NCBI GenBank assembly: GCA_039111635.1 | Contig: JBCAQO010000003.1 | Span: forward strand, 2,852,001 to 2,916,000 | DNA length: 64,000 nt | DNA from: Heterobasidion occidentale | Lineage: Eukaryota; Basidiomycota; Agaricomycetes; Russulales; Bondarzewiaceae | Direction: 5' to 3' | In this document: positions 22,659 to 33,199 of the stretch, piece after piece | How the letters are laid out: each line of letters starts with the position of its first letter | Numbering within the stretch: the stretch's first letter is position 1 | The notes under the pieces: model-generated | What the model was told of the DNA's origin: nothing | What the model saw: the letters and a program-made list of their open reading frames with translations, nothing else | Databases searched by the model: none | Position numbers and translations under genes: made by a program

Positions 22659-24347
22659 CTATACAAGTCTTCGGTGTTTGGTGGGTGCACCTATGACGGG
22701 GGGCGGTTCCCTTGGGTGGGCTTCGTCGAAGGTGGGGATGATGCGGGTGGGGTATCCAGTCCAATTGGCAGTGTCGATCATGTGGTCCAACGCCTGCTTG
22801 TGGTAACCGTATTCTTCAGCTGTGCAATCCATCTGCAGATGAAGTCGACGGGACTGCGTGCAATGCCTGTCATAGTTGTGTAGAAAGCCGCGCGTTGTAA
22901 CATCTGTTCTCTGTCTAATGCCCATGATTGGACATCCCACAACGAGATGGCCGGCGCGTCCACACTCCCAGCAAATACACATGTCGGGGTTGGTGGGTGG
23001 AGAAGGTGGGAGAGTTGGCGGGTTAGGCCATACATTTTCAGAGTCAGCTGCGTCCACGGGCCAGCCTTTGTCTGTTGCGACAGGTATGTCCGGAGACTGG
23101 GGGGTGGCTTTGTCGACAACAATAGGATGGGTGAGGTTGTCACCGAGTAAGGGAGGGGATGGGGACACAGCAGGGGGTGATGGGGGTGGTACCGGTAGCG
23201 AGCAAAGTACCTGGTGATCTTGGACGACCTGTTCAGGGTCGTAAGGGGGACTGGTGGGTCGCGTGAATTGAGCAGTTTCCTCAGCGGTGGGTTGAAAGGA
23301 AAGAGGCCGGGTAGCCAGGAGGTCAGGAGTGGGGGAGGGTTCCGTGACTGTGGGGGGATCAACGACCATGGGTTCTTTGATGTCGATCGGGTGGAAGCCT
23401 TGTTCCTGTATGTCTGGTTTAGTCATTACCCAGGGCCTGACGTAATCCTCCGGATTACATCCGCCAGCCCAGTAGTTCGCAATGGGGTGGACTCCACGAC
23501 TGTTGAGGGGGAACGAGTGGGTTGGCAGCAATCCTTTAGGGACGTACTCCTCGATCTCCAAGCGTGACCCGTTCAATCCGATGAAGCAAAACCAGTGGAT
23601 TGTGTTCTCCTTGTAGTGAATTCGGGCTAGTGTGTCGAGCCAGGCCTGTATCGTGTGTTGCTGAAGGAGGACAGAGCTGCTGCTAAAAATCCCACCCAGC
23701 CGGAAGTTGATCATGTTGTTGCGTACGGCGGGGAGGTTGATGAGCCCTCTCATGCGGTATGAAGTGACCGTTATGTTGGTGAGAAGGATTGCCTGGTTCT
23801 GGGTAAGCGGTCCTGAGAATACCTGATAGCACTGCGCCAGGACCGCTTGCTGTAAATAGAAAAGGAAAGCGCGGGGGTCTTTTAAACCCAGTTGGTTCAG
23901 AATGATAGGAGCCTCATCCTCGGCGAGCATGAGGTGACAGATGCTGTTGTTTGTAGACAGGTCCTGGTAGAGGCGGAGGTCGTGCAATGGGCTGGGTAGG
24001 GCGTATACGAAGCGGGGGTTCTCGTTGTGTACTGTGAAAGCCTGCTGGGGGACAACAAGATGGGGGTTTGGCATTTGAGCCGGGAAGCATGGAATCACAA
24101 ATTCTTGTAGCGGGTCGGCGACGTCAATGCCTTCCGGGGGAATGCCGTTGTTGTCATCGGAGTCCAAGTCCGAGTTGTCAATGCGTGTGGGAGTGGTGGA
24201 GGTTGGGGTGATGGTGCGGAGGATGAAGGGGTTTGGAGAAGGGGTGTTGGAAGCGTGGGTGGAGGGAGCGGTGGAGGTCATGGTGAAGTTATCAGAAATA
24301 TAGCAGGGGGAGTGAGCGAGGAGGAGGTGTGCAGGAGCAAGGGACAT
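22659..24347 (-). CDS. 562-codon ORF with CCHC knuckle, between pol and 3' LTR
   Basis: An uninterrupted frame on the element sense strand, 12 bp from the 3' LTR. A likely start is the ATG near 24281 (MTSTAPSTHASNTPSPNPF). Residues of the middle third form a globular, aromatic-rich domain (YQDLSTNNSICHLML, FLFYLQQAVLAQCYQVF, WLDTLARIHY). A proline-rich linker follows, then a CCHC knuckle of form C-X2-C-X4-H-X4-C (CWECGRAGHLVVGC). There is no signal peptide or membrane segment, so it is not an envelope protein. The knuckle suggests nucleic-acid binding, perhaps a second Gag-like protein. It is the best preserved frame of the element. Confidence 0.72.
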   Translation of the reverse strand: MSLAPAHLLLAHSPCYISDNFTMTSTAPSTHASNTPSPNPFILRTITPTSTTPTRIDNSDLDSDDNNGIPPEGIDVADPLQEFVIPCFPAQMPNPHLVVPQQAFTVHNENPRFVYALPSPLHDLRLYQDLSTNNSICHLMLAEDEAPIILNQLGLKDPRAFLFYLQQAVLAQCYQVFSGPLTQNQAILLTNITVTSYRMRGLINLPAVRNNMINFRLGGIFSSSSVLLQQHTIQAWLDTLARIHYKENTIHWFCFIGLNGSRLEIEEYVPKGLLPTHSFPLNSRGVHPIANYWAGGCNPEDYVRPWVMTKPDIQEQGFHPIDIKEPMVVDPPTVTEPSPTPDLLATRPLSFQPTAEETAQFTRPTSPPYDPEQVVQDHQVLCSLPVPPPSPPAVSPSPPLLGDNLTHPIVVDKATPQSPDIPVATDKGWPVDAADSENVWPNPPTLPPSPPTNPDMCICWECGRAGHLVVGCPIMGIRQRTDVTTRGFLHNYDRHCTQSRRLHLQMDCTAEEYGYHKQALDHMIDTANWTGYPTRIIPTFDEAHPREPPPVIGAPTKHRRLV

Positions 24348-24399
24348 TCAAACGTAGCTGGGGTGCTGAGGAACGTCTCTGTTTGATGCAGGGCATCTT

Positions 24400-24789
24400 T
24401 TATACGACGGAGGAGATGCCAATAGTGGCAGCAGCGTGAAGAGATCTGAGAACTAGGGTGATGGCGATGGAGACAGTGGTGAGAGCAAGAGTCGCAATGA
24501 TGGTGTAAATGGCCACTGTAGATAGAGTGGGGTCGAAAGGGGTTATTAGTTGTTTGCCTGGCCATGCCAATCGTCGGTTGGTCTGCTTTTGTAGCTCCTG
24601 GTATGCTTGAGTCCGCCAATTAGAGTTGTCTGATCGCTTTTGCTGTGGCTTTGATCGAGACAAGTCTATATTGGGCTTCTTTGGTTGTGCTTCTCGATCA
24701 ATGATTCCTGGTAGTGGCACTTTTGATTGAGGAACCAGGGGCAGCTTCCTTAGCTGCATCATTTGTTTGTTGATCTCTTCCATTAGCAA
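24400..24789 (-). CDS. Small ORF with one membrane segment, between pol and 3' LTR
   Basis: A 129-codon frame starting MLMEEINKQMMQLRKLP. The first two thirds are hydrophilic and basic. Near the C-terminus a run of about 22 hydrophobic residues (TVAIYTIIATLALTTVSIAI) is a good transmembrane helix. The frame follows the integrase-chromodomain region in the position where envelope-like genes of some gypsy elements lie. It may instead be a C-terminal extension of pol. I recognise no family. Confidence 0.5.
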   Translation of the reverse strand: MLMEEINKQMMQLRKLPLVPQSKVPLPGIIDREAQPKKPNIDLSRSKPQQKRSDNSNWRTQAYQELQKQTNRRLAWPGKQLITPFDPTLSTVAIYTIIATLALTTVSIAITLVLRSLHAAATIGISSVV

Positions 24790-24894
24790 GGAGCTTCTTT
24801 CTGATCAGATGCTTCTCGAGCTTCTTTTTAATTTGATCTTCCTCGGCTACTCTGTTAAGTTCTAATTTGATCACCAGGGCCAGAATGGATGCTT

Positions 24895-26340
24895 TTTTTT
24901 GACTGCTTGAGGATGCCGGCAGTAGAAGTTGTTTATAGCTTCTTGTGCGTTAGTGACGTTTGTCACGGCTTCCCAAGAGTTGTCCGATTCTGGGTAGCCC
25001 TTCCATTTGATCAGGTACTGCAGTGTCTTCCATTGTCCGAATCATCAAGCTCCAACAATGGCTTCAACTTCGAATTCTTCTTGCCCTTCAATCAGGTCCG
25101 GAGCCGGTTTAGGGTAGTTAGGGCCATAGACTTCATTTTCCTTGTAGGGTGTGAGTCAACTAGCATGGAAGACATCGTGAATGCGCTTCCAGCTGTTGGG
25201 CAGTTTTGACCTGAAGTTGACATTTCCTATAGTGTCAGTGATCTCAAACGGCCTAAAGCATTTGGGTCTCAGTTTCTCCGATGGGTGATCTGTATGGATG
25301 TTCTTCCCATCTAGCCATACTTGATCTCCTTTCTTGAAAGGCGGCAGGTCTATTCAAAACGGTCATGCTGTATCCTCATGGCTTTGGCTGCAATTTTGAG
25401 GCTGGCTTGTGCTTCCTTCCTAGCACGCTGCAGAGCTTCGAGGCGAGCATTGGCGGTGGGGACATTTGTGTTTCCGATGATGGCTGGGTAAGCCTGTGGT
25501 TGATATCCATGGAGAAGTTCAAATAGTGACTTCTGCATGGCTGAGTGCTAATGGGTGGTGGGCATATTTTGCGTAAGGGATTAATCCAGCCCAATTGTCC
25601 TGTGAAGAGCTGCAGAAGGCTCTTAGGTATTGCTCTAGTTCTTGATTCATTTGTTCCGTAGCACCGTCCGTCTGCAGATAGTAAGCTGTGCTTAAAGCGG
25701 ATTTGATCCCTAATTCTTTGAGCAGGGCTTGTGCTACTTTCAAAGCAAATTGGGTTCCTCTGTCTGATATAAATTTATCAGGCAGTCCATAGCGTCTCCA
25801 GGTGTTTTCTAGCAGGATCTTGGCTGTTTTGTCAGAGTCGATGGATTTCTGGCATGGGGTTATTACTGCAGTTTTGGTAAACCGTCGGTTACTACATGTA
25901 GCAAGTCGTATCCGTTTGATTCTGGTAGATCTGTAATAAAATCCATGGTTATTGTTCCAAAGGGTTGATCTAGAATCTCCGTTGGTTGTAGGGGTACCAT
26001 GGTGGGATGTGTGTTGTTCTTGGTGGATTGACAGATGGCACATCCTTCCACATATTGGTAAACTGTGTTTGATATTCCTGGCCAAGTGAATTCTTGTCCT
26101 ACTAATGCTAGGGTTCCTCTTTGTCCTAGATGTCCTGCTGCTAAATTATCATGGTTTAACTTGATGATGTCTTGACGAAGTTGTTCGTTTCGAGGAACAT
26201 ATATTTTTCCTCTGTGAAGGACCAATCCTTCTTCTTCGTTCCATTCTTGTAAACCTTTCTTCATGTTTCGAGGTCCTAAAGTTTTGACCTTGGCTAGGGT
26301 TTCTAGTAGCCATTCATCTTTCTTGTTTTCTTCAATGATT
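24895..26340 (-). pseudogene. Integrase with chromodomain, family 2
   Basis: HHCC and core start in the frame from 26264 ([36 protein letters not shown]). The core continues in 26085-25519 ([18 protein letters not shown]), and the C-terminal region in 25538-25350 (ELLHGYQPQAYPAI). A chromodomain lies near 25140-24895, with EFEVEAIVG and LIKWKGYPESDNSWE and the expected aromatic residues. It would tether the integration complex to modified histones. One-base shifts separate the pieces. Confidence 0.83.
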
Positions 26341-26569
26341 CATTTCCGGAGGTTGTCGTCTATTACAGTAACACCTCCTCATCCAGTTGCCCTGATGTGA
26401 AGTATTTGGTGCAGATCCCAACTGTCTCTTGTATTGATTGCATTGATTTCTGCAAAGGGTCTTCGGATTTTTTCTGTGTTATTGAAAAGTTTGGGTTCCA
26501 AGAGTGTTTCACCTGAATTGTCAAATTCCACCCCCTTTTTATGGTCTGGACACCGTGACAGACCATTGG

Positions 26570-27813
26570 ATTTATTAGTGACTCCCGCCTTGTGCGTTAA
26601 TTTGTAGTCAAAACACGAGAGGTAGAGTGACCATCGTGCTTGCCAACGGTTTAATTTCTGGCTTAACTAGAACCATTCAAGGTTATTGTGGTCTGTCCAG
26701 ACGTCTACTGGGTGGTCGGTGCCCTCCAAGTAGTGTCACCAAGCTTCAAATGCTTGAACGACAGCCAGCAACTCTTTATCGTAGATCACGTAGTTGTGTT
26801 CAGTAGGTGAGAGCGACTTGGAAATATAAGCACATGGGTGCCACTTTCCATCGTTGGTGACTTGTGATAGTACTGCTCCGGTGGTGAAGTCGGAAGCATC
26901 GCATTTGATGCGGAAGGGGTTCCTTGTATCTGGCATAACGAGCACCAGAGATTCTGTAAATATTTGTTTTAGTGTTTGAAACGCATCTTCGCATGCTGGT
27001 GTCCAATCCCAGTTGTGTTCCTTTTGTGTTAACTCAAATAGCGGTTGTGCTATTTTTGAGTAATCCTTGATAAACCTGTGATAAAAGTTACAGAAACCTA
27101 AAAACGATTGCACTTCCTTGACTTTTCCAGGGATTGGCCAGTCCATGATACCGGCCACTTTGATCGGGTCCATTTCAAGATGTCCGTGTGATATAACATA
27201 TCCAAGGTAGTTGATTTCTTTTATGGAAGTGGCATTTCGAGGGTTGTAGGTATAGATCGTTGTCTTGTAAGATCTGTAAAACCTTCTGTACCATCCCGAT
27301 GTGGTCGTCCATAGTTTTGGAGAATACTAGGATGTCATCCATATAGATTGCTACTTTTCTAGCGTAGATGAGATCTTTGAAGAGTGTGTTCATTATTGTT
27401 TGGAATGTTGCCGGCGAGTTAGTTAATCCAAAGAACATGACCAGAGGTTCGTACATTCCTAGATTGGTGACAAACGCGGCTAGTTTCTCGCTTCCTTCTT
27501 TCATGTGTACATTGTTATATCCTGTATTGACATCCATTAGTGAGAAGTATATAGCTTCGGCTAGAAGGTCCAGTAATTCTTGGACAATTGGCAAAGGGTA
27601 CTTGTTCTTGATTGTTATTTCATTGAGCTTGCGATAATCCATTACTAGCTGTAACTTTCCATTCTTTTTCTTGATGAGGAAAAATGGGGATGCCATATGT
27701 GACTTGGATTCTCTGATGAATCCCTTCTGGAGGTTTTCGTCTATGAATTTCTTGAGTTCTACTTGCTCACCCGGGCTAAGGCTGTATAGCTTAGGTTTGA
27801 GCGAATGATCCAT
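26570..27813 (-). pseudogene. Reverse transcriptase and RNase H, family 2
   Basis: The frame at 27813-27175 spans the RT fingers and palm, with AIYMDDILVFSKTM near 27300-27345. RNase H follows in the frame 27173-26736 (CDASDFTTGAVLS, YDKELLAVVQAFEAW). An in-frame stop follows 26736 and the DHNNLEWF block reads near 26680 in an interrupted frame. Compared with family 1, the catalytic residues are all kept. Confidence 0.87.
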
Positions 27814-27846
27814 TCCTTCCTTGATCTCTATTTTGTGATCCCAAGG

Positions 27847-28967
27847 TCAAGAGAGCGGTAACTGTCCCTTTGGTCGACCTTTGAAAACCTTCCGATAATT
27901 CCAATATTCCTTCGGCACTATTTCCTCAAAGGATAGTTCGGGTTTCCCTTTGGCGGCTTCTTCCGCAAGTCTTTGCGAGTTGGTGTGCTTTGTTTGTTTT
28001 CCTGTCTGTGCTTTGGCAGGTCTGCTTCCTTGAGCCAGTGTGTTGGTATATGGAAGTTCCGTGGTTTTGGCATGATGTATGTCCACGCCTTCTTCAGAGT
28101 CATTGTATAATTCTAGTGCCTGTAAGGTTCCTGTATCAAGGCATCTAACGAGATAGACTCCATCTTCTTCAAGATCCTTGGAGGGAAGTGCCGGAAGTCC
28201 ATCACCATCCTCCGGAACATCTTCTTCAGCCCATGTCAGAACCTTGTAATTTCTGGTTTGGGCCTTCAAACATTCGGCATTCAACCTTCAAGTTGCGAAC
28301 TCCGGACTTGTAGGTATTGTCAGCGGATGTGGTACTGTGGTGTTTCCCACTTTCCGGCCTGGTACTGCTTTTCCTAGCTTTTGCACTGGTATTGAGTAGT
28401 TGCCCGTTTGCGGTACTGTTTCCATGCGCCGTATGCTTGGTTTAGGACATCCTGGTTTTCTTGTAGCTCTTTTGGCTTTTACTGGTCCTCCTTTTATTTG
28501 GCAGGAGGGCGGGCATCTGGTAAAGTGCAGCCCGTAGGCATGCCAGTCAACTTCTGGGTTATGTTCCAATAACCAGTCGGTTCCTAAAATAACGCCCTCT
28601 TTTCCTATTTCCGCAATATAGAATCTTGCTGATTCTGTATGCGACCCCCCCTTTTCGCCTAGAACCTGTAATTTGAGGTGTTTTGGACCATGCTGACTGG
28701 GATAGAGGTAGGGGTTTTATGCATGATGATTTGATGTGCTTCTACAAAGTGAGGGTGCATGAAGATTCTGGTGGCTCCACTGTCCACCAGTGCTTGTGTA
28801 GCAGCGTTTCTATTCTTGCCTATGAGCATTGTCTTGAGTTGGAGTGATGGTGCACCATGTGATTCCATTTCCAAAAGATACAATACATCTGGATGTCCAT
28901 GCTCTTGGTCAGCGTCTTTACTGGCCAGAGGAGCATACCAATTTCCTGCAAGAATCCTACTCTCCAC
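27847..28967 (-). pseudogene. Aspartic protease and linker, family 2
   Basis: The protease active site is ALVDSGATRIFMHPHF near 28745-28800. The second half lies near 28515-28600 (LLEHNPEVDWHAYGLHFTRC), in another frame. The linker at 28284-27847 carries ELYNDSEEGVDIHHAKT, homologous to family 1 but without its ten-residue tandem repeats. Frame changes separate the pieces. Confidence 0.72.
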
Positions 28968-29161
28968 ATCCGCTGCCGATAGGAGAGGCCTTAAAAATTC
29001 TTCGAGTCGCTAAAGGCTCAAACCTCTTTGATTTCTTCCATGCTGAGACCCATCATCATTTGGCGGATGTGGTTGACTCTGTCCTTTCCTTCTTTGACAT
29101 CTTCATCATTGAATTGTCCTTCGTCCATTTCTCCTTCACGCACCGCCCTGCGACGAGAAGG

Positions 29162-29935
29162 TTAGAATCTTCTCTTGGGTCGGGAAGGACAGTTGCGCAC
29201 CACGTGCCCAAGCTTCTTGCAAAAGAAGCACTTGCCTTCTTTGGCAAGTTGATCTCTTTCCGCCGGGGTAAGCTTCTTGAAGCGAGTGCGAACGGCATCG
29301 GCCTCCATTACCACTGCATCTACATTCATGGGTTTGTATTGAGGTTCCCTATCGTGCCGCGGGAGTACGTGGAGTGTAGATTTGGAAATTGCCTTTCCGG
29401 AGGTCGTATGCTCAGTCTCTTGCAATGCGCATCCTTTTGTGTTTCTTTGTCTTCTCAACCAACTCCTCCCAGGTTCCGTTCTTGGAGGAATCTTCATAAA
29501 CTTCCCTAGCTAGCTCCTATTTCAGTCCCCTCAAGAAATGGGTTTTCTTGGTTTCTTCATCGACTCCGGCAAGTGCTGTGAGCTGTTCGAAAAGCTGTAG
29601 GTAGGTGTTGAAGGATTCCTTTCCTTGGTGTACCCTGGCTAATTTGTCATGAGCGTCCACTTCCTTATTGAACTCCTCAAAGTTGGTGGCTATCTTTTTG
29701 CAGACAGAGATGAATCCGACCGCTTCCTTCCATGCGTACTTGGTCCAATTGTTCAATGCATTCCTGGCTTGAGTAAAATTCCTTGACCATATTCCGGCCG
29801 ACCCTTCCTTCATGTATGACAGAGCGTAAGCAATCTTGGTGAATTTATCCACGTAATCCTTTTTCCTGGCTAGGATCATTAGGTCGATTTCGTGGAGGAA
29901 TTGCTCTGTTCATTTTCTGTTTCCATTGAAAGGGG
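29162..29935 (-). pseudogene. Gag capsid and nucleocapsid, family 2
   Basis: The frame at 29879-29517 has retrotransposon capsid features (YVDKFTKIAYALSYMKEGSA, W..F, then FNTYLQLFEQL and FLRGL). A neighbouring frame (29497-29162) carries a basic domain and the CCHC knuckle CFFCKKLGHVVRNC. The split near 29510 requires a frame change. Together they are the assembly and RNA-binding parts of Gag. Confidence 0.82.
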
Positions 29936-31291
29936 TAGGCTTGGCCATAGCTGGTCCCTTGGACTCAGCACTTCCAGGATTTGTCGACATTGTATCGGGT
30001 GGGGGCTCTGAATCTCCAGGCAATTCTGGATTGTTACTTGGTGTTTCAATATACTCTGGCTCGGGGACTTGGTCCAATGTTGGGGTTCTGAACTCTGCTT
30101 GAGGAGTGGTTTCTTGTAAGGGGGATGTAGCGGAAGTGTTTCTTCTAGAGATTCTACTTCCACTGGCTGTTTCTCTGGGTAGAGTATGTATGTACAGTCT
30201 TGGCAAGTCACGATGCCTATCTGTCGGTGATTCAGGCTTGTCGAAGGTCTTTCTTGCGACGTAGTCCGCGACCTTAACCGTGTGTAGGTGGGGTCCTGCT
30301 TGGATGTACTTCCCTTTCTAGGTGAGGAATCTGTATTGGCTTTCTCCTCGTTTATGGAAGAATCCTGTGAGAGTTCCTGTGTAGTAGAAGTGTCTCTTGT
30401 TCTTGTCGTAATACAGTTGGTCCTCATCGAGGTCTTCGGGTAAGTCTTCGTAGATTTCTGCTGGGTCTGTTCGGTAGGCAGAAGGATATCCTGCGGTGAT
30501 TTTGTCCGTTGTTTATTCTTTGAAGAAGAAGGGTACTGCCTGTCTTCTTCCAGCTTGTAATGCTTCTTGTAGGTCTGGGTCTCTTTTGATAATTTCGCTG
30601 ATGGAAATATCAATCTGGTCGATAAGTTCGATGATTTCAGAGAATGTGTGTCCCGAGATGAGGGTTTGGAGATGATAAGTTTTGTGGGCAAACTCTTCTC
30701 TTCTGACAATAAAAACGATCCCATCAATTTCGGTTCTGACTGGTGGAGAGTTAGGTGCTTCCAGTGTGTCTTTTTAGGTAGAGGAGAAGGTCCAGTGGAT
30801 GAGGACTGAGTAGTGGTCTCGGTTCTCCTGATTCTTGACAAGCTCCACCCTGATTCTATCTCTGTTGATGTTTCTTGCAATGGTTCTTCTGAGATTGGCG
30901 ACAGCGGCGAAGGGGAAATGTCTGGTCTTCCATCGTGTATCTCAATGGTGTTCTTGGTCCTGATGATGTTGGGCTCTCTGTTGTCTGCGAGGGTGAATGG
31001 TGTCTTTGGTTCATTGATAAAGCAAATCCTGGAAAACTGATATCCAGTTTTGCTGAGGTTGATAAAGATTTCGGGTGATCGCTGTAGCCTAAGCGTGGCT
31101 ATTCCTGAATAAACCTTTCCTGGGTTTTGGTGTCTTGCGACTTCTATTGTTCCTGGGTTGTTAATTCTTCCTTGAAGGGTTCCTGCTTGGTTTACCCTTG
31201 CGGCGGTTGCTAGAATATTGTTTACTGATTGGAGAAAGAGCTGTTGCTGCTGGGGATCCAGTTTGGATAGGGTAGGGATGGAAGAGCTCAT
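29879..31291 (-). CDS. Gag N-terminal region, family 2
   Basis: A 470-codon frame starting MSSSIPTLSKLDPQQQQLFL at the primer site. It contains a block (GYQFSRICFINEPKTPFTLADN, split here as GYQFSRICF and PKTPFTLADN) that I recall from agaricomycete gypsy gag proteins. A long serine/threonine/lysine-rich region follows. The frame ends near 29880 next to the capsid frame, with an in-frame TGA in the join. It is probably the matrix-like N-terminal part of Gag. No membrane segment is evident. Confidence 0.65.
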   Translation of the reverse strand: MSSSIPTLSKLDPQQQQLFLQSVNNILATAARVNQAGTLQGRINNPGTIEVARHQNPGKVYSGIATLRLQRSPEIFINLSKTGYQFSRICFINEPKTPFTLADNREPNIIRTKNTIEIHDGRPDISPSPLSPISEEPLQETSTEIESGWSLSRIRRTETTTQSSSTGPSPLPKKTHWKHLTLHQSEPKLMGSFLLSEEKSLPTKLIISKPSSRDTHSLKSSNLSTRLIFPSAKLSKETQTYKKHYKLEEDRQYPSSSKNKQRTKSPQDILLPTEQTQQKSTKTYPKTSMRTNCITTRTRDTSTTQELSQDSSINEEKANTDSSPRKGSTSKQDPTYTRLRSRTTSQERPSTSLNHRQIGIVTCQDCTYILYPEKQPVEVESLEETLPLHPPYKKPLLKQSSEPQHWTKSPSQSILKHQVTIQNCLEIQSPHPIQCRQILEVLSPRDQLWPSLPLSMETENEQSNSSTKST

Positions 31292-31294
31292 TCA
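31285..31294 (-). other. Putative self-primer binding site (family 2), holds gag ATG
   Basis: Two nucleotides inside the LTR the minus strand reads TGAATGAGCT, complementary to AGCTCGTTCA at the predicted RNA start with nine Watson-Crick pairs and one G-U pair. The gag start codon (31291-31289) lies within these ten bases. Confidence 0.65.
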
Positions 31295-31296
31295 AG

Positions 31297-32113
31297 TATT
31301 AGGTCGGAGACCTATCACGTGCACCGATGCACGAAGGGGATCCCTAGGCTAAACTTCCACAGTGTCGTAAAGTCGTAGACTCCAATGAATGAAGACGACC
31401 AATGGTCTTTGAGCCCTTTTAAGAAACTCAGGGTTGCTTTCTGCCTTGTCCTCAAAGAGGTTAAGAAAATGATCTTTGAGGTCCTCTCAATGGTGAGAAG
31501 GAACTGGATGATCTTCTCCTGTCCAACAGATGACACAAGGAGGTGTCCAACTGAGAACACGGAAAGTGGTGAGGCCGGTGTAGTAGTGGGTGAGTAGAGA
31601 GAGAAAAGGGAAGTGAGATGGGTCCAGTGTGTTGTCAGACCATGTAAAGGAGTTTCAGATCTGACAGAGATCACAAAGTGTGGGCTAGGAAGGTAGCCAG
31701 ACACCGGGTGTAGTGCAAAGATCAAATGTATTACAGGTGAACGAGCTGAGCTTCTTAGAAGCTCATCTCGCCTATTTATACAAAGAAGTATCTAGGGCAG
31801 GATTGAGATCTGGTCTGTGCGCTTTTCAGGTACTAAAGTAAATGATTGAGATCCATAAGCGAAGATGTGTCATTGATCTAAGTATAGTACAAGATCACTA
31901 ATGTCTGTCCACATCATGATCGAGCAGGAACCAGGGACAGGGCCAGGAACCAATGTCTATCCACATCAAGAACCAGGAACCATAAGTGTTCATGCAGTCA
32001 GCATGTCAATGGAAATGAGTCATGGAGAACGGTCCGAGACTGTATCACATCTGAAGCACTTGACCAGCTCATTTGCTCATGTGCAAAGCACGTGTTAGGA
32101 CACGGTCCTAACA
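31297..32113 (-). repeat. 5' LTR of family 2
   Basis: An 817-bp LTR ending ...CCTAATA against the gag side; the terminal CA is mutated to TA. On the minus strand TATAAATA near 31772-31779 precedes the putative RNA start AGCTCGTTCA (31747-31738). Confidence 0.92.
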
Positions 32114-32776
32114 GTATGTAGACATGTCAAAATGTTAGGACCACAAGTGATAAGAAATAAATGGACTCTGCTATGGAGCTTGGCATGCCTTGCTAATTCT
32201 ACACTAGAAATGTAATTGGCAAGCATGATTCAGTATGACTAAAGGCTTAAAGTGATTGTTTGACTCTGTAGTCTGTATCATGTTTTGAGTCTCCTTCCTT
32301 AGTCACTGCTCAGCTCTTTTTTCTTCTCTTTAATAATTACAAACAAAGAAATAGTAACATTATTGGTATCTTTAGGTTCCAGGTTTATTGACAATAATTC
32401 ACCATATAGAGAAGTCATCCATTATCTCTCACATGTTACTTTGCACATGCTTTAAGTCATAAGGATTGGGTTACTCTTATCTCTCAATCTCGCAAAAGTT
32501 GTCCATTGTCCCCCACATGCTCTAAGCCATGAGGGTACATTCCACTCTTGTGAAAATTGTTCTGTTGTCTATTATATGTCACCTCTCATATGCATTGAGT
32601 CACTCTCATGTCTATTTTCCCTGCTGAGCATGCAGTACCTAGTCCAATGGTCTGAGGAGAAGTCTTCTCCTTTGAGTATTGTCTTATCATAATTGAAGCT
32701 GGAAGGATGAGAGGTTGTCTTTGAGAACGTTATAAGCACACTTTGTACATAGATTTTCATTAGTCAATGAACTTGA
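32114..32776. other. Non-coding gap between family 2 and the copia element
   Basis: About 660 bp of AT-rich sequence with no convincing open frame or terminal repeat. It does not continue the gene interrupted at 21802. Confidence 0.5.
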
Positions 32777-33133
32777 TGTCAGGGTTTATGAGAGCAGAGT
32801 TGGGCTAGCAAGAAATAAAAGGCTCAGTAATTGTAAGAGAATTACTGAGTATACTATTATGTACTTAGCAAAAATGAAATGCTACGGTACATTAGACAGA
32901 TTGTATAAAAGGTAAGTAACTGTGCGCACCTCAATAATTACAAGAGAATTACTGGGGACACGACGTACCGCGCAGTGCAATAGTGATGCACTTTGGAGTT
33001 AGAAAACATGTGGCTGTATAGTAATAAGCCATCAAAGGCCAAAAAGGAAGTAGTGTCAAATAACTGAAACATAAGTAAGAGTCCGTTGCAGAGAATAAAT
33101 ACAATATGCAAGGCGTGTTTGATAACCCCAACA
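32777..33133 (-). repeat. 3' LTR of copia element
   Basis: A 357-bp repeat, on the plus strand TGTCAGGGTTT...ATAACCCCAACA. It matches 38253-38591 except for scattered substitutions and about 18 extra bases. Confidence 0.92.
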
Positions 33134-33199
33134 CTTCCCCTCAAATTGCCTTGTGTCCAATAAGGCCTGAGAACTTCTCCACCTTTGGATATGCCAAGG

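Larger units (their letters stand above)
21803..32113 (-). mobile_element. Ty3/gypsy chromovirus, family 2, full length (10.3 kb)
   Basis: Two direct LTRs (31297-32113 as 5', 21803-22647 as 3') bound gag, protease, RT, RNase H, integrase and chromodomain in gypsy order on the minus strand. Two further sense ORFs lie between the chromodomain and the 3' LTR. The LTRs are clearly related but not identical, so the insertion is not recent. The flanking five bases (GCTTG and GTATG) do not match well, so a rearrangement or mutation of the target duplication is possible. The element sits in a family 3 accessory gene. Confidence 0.92.

Noticed and set aside
22876..23567. Plus-strand frames opposite the 562-codon ORF of family 2
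   Set aside because: Antisense shadows; the minus-strand frame is longer and has a CCHC knuckle.
22659..24347. Viral envelope gene
   Set aside because: No signal peptide, membrane anchor or cleavage motif; a CCHC knuckle points to nucleic-acid binding instead.
28844..29509. A 221-codon plus-strand frame
   Set aside because: Antisense of the family 2 gag nucleocapsid, which has a clear CCHC motif on the other strand.
21798..32118. Perfect 5-bp target duplication for family 2
   Set aside because: Flanks are GCTTG and GTATG, three of five matching, which is not enough to claim a duplication.
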